Positions 59,271-64,000 of a stretch of 64,000 nucleotides of DNA are shown piece by piece. This DNA comes from Penaeus vannamei. Lineage: Eukaryota > Arthropoda > Malacostraca > Decapoda > Penaeidae. The position numbers and the translations under genes are program-made. The notes beneath the pieces are model-generated. The model worked only from the letters and a program-made list of their open reading frames with translations. It was not told the DNA's origin and made no database searches. The first letter of the stretch is position 1; every line of letters starts with the position of its first letter. The stretch covers positions 31,534,387 to 31,598,386 of the forward strand of contig NC_091578.1 in the NCBI RefSeq assembly GCF_042767895.1. Direction: 5' to 3'.

Positions 59271-60470
59271 TGCGTCTCTCCCCCTCCCCCCCTCCCTGCA
59301 TCGCTCCAATCCCTGGTAAGACTCGGCGTTTATCTGACGTCTGTCACCGAAGTCTTGTCTCCGATCCCTTTACCTCTCAATCTGCCTTACTCCTTGCATC
59401 TCACCCTCTTCTTTGCTTCCCTCTTTATCCCCTTATCTCTCTCTGCCTTTGGGACCCGACAGACCCTCTTGCCAAAGAAGAAGAAAAAAAGGCAGGATCT
59501 TCCTTACTTCTTCCTCTTCTCCTTCCTTCTTCCTCCTCCTCTCACCGCCGTCGTCGCGGCCATCTTAATTGGCTCCCTCTATCTCGTAAATCTGGGTGTT
59601 CCGTCGCCTTGCTTGCCGCCATCTGGACCCGTCTCCCCTGTCAACTTGTCTGCTTGACACCCTGTCTCGCCGCTCGAGCATTTATCTCGGCACCGCTCGC
59701 CCGCCCGCGCCTCCTGACGGGGGCGGGGGCGGGGGCGTGGCGGCGGCTCACCTGCGTAAGGCAATCGCTGGACACTCGCCGGCCGCTGTTCGGAGCCACT
59801 ACCTGTCTCCGGACGCGTGCTTGCGGCTCCGACGAACCAATACAACGTCCATTAGAGACACGGGTGCTGTCGCCGATCCCACACACGCGGACACGGCCTT
59901 CGCGACGGACAAGGAACAAATACTTATTTGTTGTCCGAGTTGGTAAGGCGATAACCCCTTTTTTGTATCTTATTTTCTTCCCCCCTTTTTTTTACTTATT
60001 CCTTTTTTTGGGGACACCCGGACACGCGATGAGGACACGGGAACATCCTGCATTTGTCAACGATAAGATCGCCAAACCTCCCGATCCATCTTGCGTCCGC
60101 CTGTCACCCTGATCTCACCCCCGATGCAGTCCATCTTTCTCCATCCCCTGCCGATGCCCCCCTGCTAGTGTCACACCGTCCCCACCCCTCGCACCCCCCA
60201 CCAGACACACACACCTGTCCCGCGCTCTTCCCACACCATCTATCATATCTTTGAACACGCCTCTGTCGATGTGTCCCTGAACTTTTCCCACACCTTCCAT
60301 ATTTCGAGAGAGAGAGAGAGAAAAGGGAGAAAAACCCTGCCGCGGCGACCCCCTGTCAGCGTCCCCCGCGACCCTTCCCCACAGCGTCCGTCTTTCCAAC
60401 ACCCTGCCGCGGCCTCTGTCAATTTATTTATTTATTTATTTTTTTTATCAACACCTTTTTCCAACTTCAT
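59271..60470. other. Longest repeat-poor island, about 1.2 kb
   Basis: Moderate-to-high GC and unique throughout. It includes a GGGGGCGGGGGC patch (59717-59733). A donor-like CAG/GTGAGC lies on the minus strand at about 59745-59755 after an open stretch. No protein family recognised in any frame. This is the best place to look for a missed exon or regulatory element. Confidence 0.6.
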
Positions 60471-60740
60471 AGCCAAACAAGAGGGTAGGGGGAGGGGGAA
60501 GGGAGAAAGGGGGAGGGGAGGGGAAAGGGAGAAGGGGAGGGGAGGGTGGAAAGGTAGGGGGAAGGGGGAGGGGAAGAGATAAAGGGAGGGGGAAGGAAGG
60601 AAGGGAGAAGGGGAGGGGAAGGGAGAAGAGGAGGGGGAAGGGAGAAGGGGAAGAAAGGAGGGGAGGGGGAAGGGAGGATGGGAGGGGAAAGGGAGATGGG
60701 GAAGAAGGAAGGGAGAAAGGGAGGGGGAAGGAAGAGCGGC
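60471..60740 (+). repeat. G/A-rich purine tract
   Basis: GGGGGAAGGGAGAAGGGG units of about 18-22 bp. Confidence 0.92.
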
Positions 60741-60998
60741 CCTACTACCCCACTCCCTCTTCCCCCGCCCCCCCCTCCCGGTACCCCCGCGTCTTGTCGT
60801 CACCGGTCGAGACGAACAATTACCATAAGAATACTCACATTGATGGTCCTCCTCACCCTTACAAACCCCTCCCCCCCTCCCCCCTCCCTCCTACCCTCTC
60901 CTCCCTACCTGTCTCCCTCGGTTTGGCTCGTTAGTGCTCGCGACGTGGGCCCCTTTCTCTCGTTTTCGTCCTCGTTCTCTCTCGTTCTCTCTCTCTTA

Positions 60999-61030
<32 letters not shown>

Positions 61031-61032
61031 TA

Positions 61033-61111
<79 letters not shown>

Positions 61112-61120
61112 TCCCTCCCT
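60741..61120 (+). repeat. Unique and C-rich spacer, then (CT)n
   Basis: Spacer to 60965. CTCTTATCCTTTCTCTCTCT occurs twice (near 60993 and 61027). Pure CT runs to about 61107. Confidence 0.92.
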
Positions 61121-61555
61121 TCTTCGCTCCCTCACTGCGTGTATCAAGTCTGGAGAAGGAGGAGGAGGAGGGACAGGAAGAGGAATAGTAGGAAAGACGG
61201 AGAGGATAAGAAGAGGAGGATGACGAACAGACCAACAAAGACGACAAAAAGAAGATAAACAAAAACGTGACGAAAGAACAAGAAGAACCCCAGAACCCCA
61301 ACATCCCCCCACAACCCCTAACCCCCCCACCCCACCCCCTATCCTCCTCACCCAACCCCTTAAACCCCCTCAACCCCCCCAACCCCACCCAACCCCCCAA
61401 CCCCCCTTAAAGACCCAAACGACCACCGCAAGAACCCCGGAGTCCATTTGTCTCGCCGCGCAACCCCCCCCCCCCTGTCCCCGAGCGCCCCTTGAAACTT
61501 CGCCACTAATTCCTCGGTCCGGGGAAGGTCAAACTTTTGGCCCTTCATGACCTGC
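61121..61555. other. Mixed spacer
   Basis: GGA-rich, then A-rich unique sequence. An AACCCCCC-type tract runs at 61290-61410, then about 120 bp of unique DNA. No gene seen. Confidence 0.7.
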
Positions 61556-62040
61556 TTTGACCACCCCCTGCTCCCCACTACCCCCCCCACGTCCTCCCAT
61601 CCCCCACCACCTCTCACCTCTCCCCCACCCCCCACCCACGTCCTCCCACCTCTCTCCCCAACCTCCCACCACCTCTCACCTCTCCCCCACCCCCACCCAC
61701 GTCCTCCCATCTCTCCCCATCCCCCCATCACCTGCCATTTCTCCCCACCTCTCCCCCATCCCCACCACCTCCCATCTCTCCCCACCCCTACCCCCACCCC
61801 ATCCCCACCACCTCCCATCTCTCCCCCACCCACCACCATCTCTCCCCATCCCTACCCTCACCCCCCACCCCATCCACCACCTCTCACCTCTCCCCACCCA
61901 CCACCATCTCTCCCCATCCCTACCCTCACCCCCACCCCATCCACCTCCCATCTCTCCCCCACCCACCCACCTCTCCCCATCCCTACCCCAACCCCCAACC
62001 CAGGCTTTTCCACCCCAGCCCCACCCCCACCCCCCACCCC
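61556..62040 (+). repeat. C-rich minisatellite, CCACCTCCCATCTCTCCCC core
   Basis: About 14 copies of CACCTC(C/T)CA(T/C)CTCTCCCC with CATCCCTACCCTCACCCCCC, spaced 25-60 bp. An 80-bp block near 61830 is repeated near 61895. Confidence 0.92.
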
Positions 62041-62205
62041 AGGACTTCTCCACCGCGGGTTTATTGCGTCCGAATGATTAGTGTTCGTGAGGATACACTT
62101 CTGAAGACACTTTGGCGGAGGCAATGGCGGAGGATTTGAGTAATGTGGTTTTTTTTTTTTTTATTTATTTATTTATTCTATTCTATTGCTTCTTATTCTT
62201 TTCCC
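62041..62205. other. Short unique island and T-rich stretch
   Basis: About 100 bp of unique sequence, then T-rich TTTATTTATTTATT. No gene seen. Confidence 0.65.
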
Positions 62206-62400
62206 ATTTTCTTCCAAGACACCCCTCCCCCCCTCCTACTCCTTCCAAGACACCCCCGCCCCCCCCCCTCCTACTCCTTCCAAGACACCCCCTCCCCCCT
62301 CCTACTCCTTCCAAGACACCCCGCCCCCCTCCTACTCCTTCCAAGACACCCCTCCCCCCCCTCCTACTCCTTCCAAGACACACCCTCGCCCCCCCAATCC
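62206..62400 (+). repeat. 31-bp minisatellite, CTCCTTCCAAGACACCCC core
   Basis: Six copies of TTCCAAGACACCC joined by CCCCCTCCTACTCC; the spacing is 28-36 bp. Confidence 0.95.
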
Positions 62401-62548
62401 TTTATTAGCCTCAGCCTCCGACGCCGCCTGGCGATTGGGTTATCAGCCAAAGCCTCTTATCACTCTTATCTCTCCCTCTTCCCCTGTCTTGTGCTTCTTT
62501 GCGAGCGCCGAAGAAAACTCCCCGAGACACTCCGGCCGGAAATGGATA
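62401..62548. other. Short non-repetitive island
   Basis: About 145 bp of unique sequence. No gene seen. Confidence 0.6.
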
Positions 62549-62860
<312 letters not shown>

Positions 62861-63580
62861 CAATCGCATTAAAAGAAGGGAGAAAAAGGAAGAAAAAAAA
62901 GGATATGGGGAAAGAAATATGGGTAGAAAAAAAATAGAAAGTAGGAATATATTTTTTACGCTTAATTCTACAATATTACCGGATCAGATAATACAACAGA
63001 TTGGCTGTTTCTATTTTTTTAACGCATTACTAAGTCTTATGAAGATTTTTTTTTCATCGTACAATAATGTACATGCACAATATACCATATTACAACAACG
63101 TTCTATATTACATGGAAGAAATACGCAACGCCATCTCTTTATACTGTAAAATTAACCGAATCTCATTTTCCTATTAAATCAACAGTTTTATCAATAACCT
63201 GCCTTGATAACTTCCACCTAAAACAACATTAACTCTCACAACTGTTGTTAAATTCATCTCTTGGCTCCATCAAAAAAAAAAAAATCTTGTACTTACGGAA
63301 TTATTTCGACTTCAATGATTTTTTTTTTTTTTTTTGCTTTTTTTTTTTGCTTTTTAATTCCGCTTTAGTTACCAGGTTCTGCAACTTACCTGAAAAGAGA
63401 GAGAAAAAAATATTAAATACATATGAATTAGGTTATCAATTTTAAAGGAAATTAGAAACGGAGAATAAGAAACAAAATACTGAATTAGGTGAATTGTAAT
63501 ATCAATACATAAAAAAAACAATGTTTTATATAGGTATAAAAATATTCAAAATAAAAAGTGCAAATACAAACATCAAACAT
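62861..63580. other. AT-rich non-repetitive island, about 700 bp
   Basis: Low-GC unique sequence with T homopolymers near 63320-63350. No coding motif recognised. Confidence 0.7.
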
Positions 63581-63736
63581 AAACACCTATCTATTCATTT
63601 ATCTAATCATCTATCTATCTACCTGTTACTTATCACCCTGCTCACCTATCTATCTATCAATTCATCAATCAGTCTGTCTATCAATCTATCTACCAAGCAG
63701 ACACACACTCACACACTCACACACACACACACACAC

Positions 63737-63805
<69 letters not shown>
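63581..63805 (+). repeat. (CTAT)n-like and (CA)n microsatellites
   Basis: CTATCTAT and CTATCAAT units to 63695, then CA dinucleotides to 63804 with ACTC and GCAC interruptions. Confidence 0.95.
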
Positions 63806-63807
<2 letters not shown>

Positions 63808-64000
63808 AAAAAAATCCCCGCCCACACGACTTCAATCCCCCCCCCCCCCATCCCCCTTGACCGCCCGCCCGCCGCCCATCCCAACACGCCCATTGTGGCT
63901 AGACAACGAGCCGCCCACGTGCATTATTTCCAATCTATTTAATCTATTCCACGTGAACGTTTTACCTTTTACCTGCCATGGATTTCTTAATGTTTTGCGA
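63806..64000. other. C-rich and unique end of window
   Basis: C runs, GCCCGCCCGCC, then about 110 bp of unique sequence. No gene seen. Confidence 0.65.

Noticed and set aside
59579..59845. 88-codon Arg/Gly/Pro-rich minus-strand frame
   Set aside because: GC-rich low-complexity composition, no domain. A donor-like site exists but no matching acceptor or family signature.

Overview
This 64 kb window is eukaryotic genomic DNA from an animal. The most likely source is a decapod crustacean, probably a penaeid shrimp. That inference rests on two things. The window carries two coding exons of an arthropod-like UNC5 netrin receptor. Almost everything else is microsatellite or minisatellite DNA, dominated by long (GA)n/(CT)n, (CA)n, (AAT)n and impure purine or pyrimidine tracts, and extreme simple-repeat density is a known hallmark of penaeid genomes. 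Nothing bacterial, plasmid-like or phage-like is visible.

The only gene I can support is unc5, on the minus strand. Two consecutive internal exons (19745-19904, then 19102-19226) have canonical splice sites and matching phases. Together they encode the second immunoglobulin domain (Ig2) of the receptor. No other exon of the gene (Ig1, thrombospondin repeats, transmembrane segment, ZU5, UPA, death domain) could be recognised. If the gene is intact, the intron downstream of Ig2 (towards position 1) is at least 19.1 kb here and the one upstream (towards 64000) at least 44 kb. Most of the window is therefore probably intron of unc5. Nested genes, non-coding first exons or regulatory elements in the non-repetitive islands cannot be excluded from sequence alone.

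Layout. 1-19101 is repeat blocks: purine-rich arrays, a 32-bp array at 3.3-3.7 kb, (GA)n at 4.2 and 5.5 kb, a G-rich array at 7 kb, an array built from 30-bp units at 11.5-12.1 kb, (GT)n at 13.3 kb, an AGCAG-rich array at 16.6-17.2 kb and a CCAT-rich array at 18.3-18.7 kb. 19102-19904 is the unc5 Ig2 exon pair with a 518-bp intron. 19935-21900 holds two arrays (42-bp and about 35-bp units) lying directly upstream of the Ig2 acceptor in transcript orientation. 22-64 kb alternates repeat blocks with short non-repetitive islands, the longest at about 59.27-60.47 kb.

Many long open frames occur in this window. They are low-complexity translations of tandem repeats (Ser/Leu/Phe/Pro, Arg/Glu, His/Thr, Cys/Val) and are not listed as genes. 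No RNA gene, CRISPR array or recognisable transposase or reverse transcriptase was found. No new gene system is evident. The most interesting signals are the splicing-related sequence around the Ig2 exons, higher-order minisatellites, a recurrent GCTGAC motif, and five perfect TGACGTCA palindromes in non-repetitive islands.
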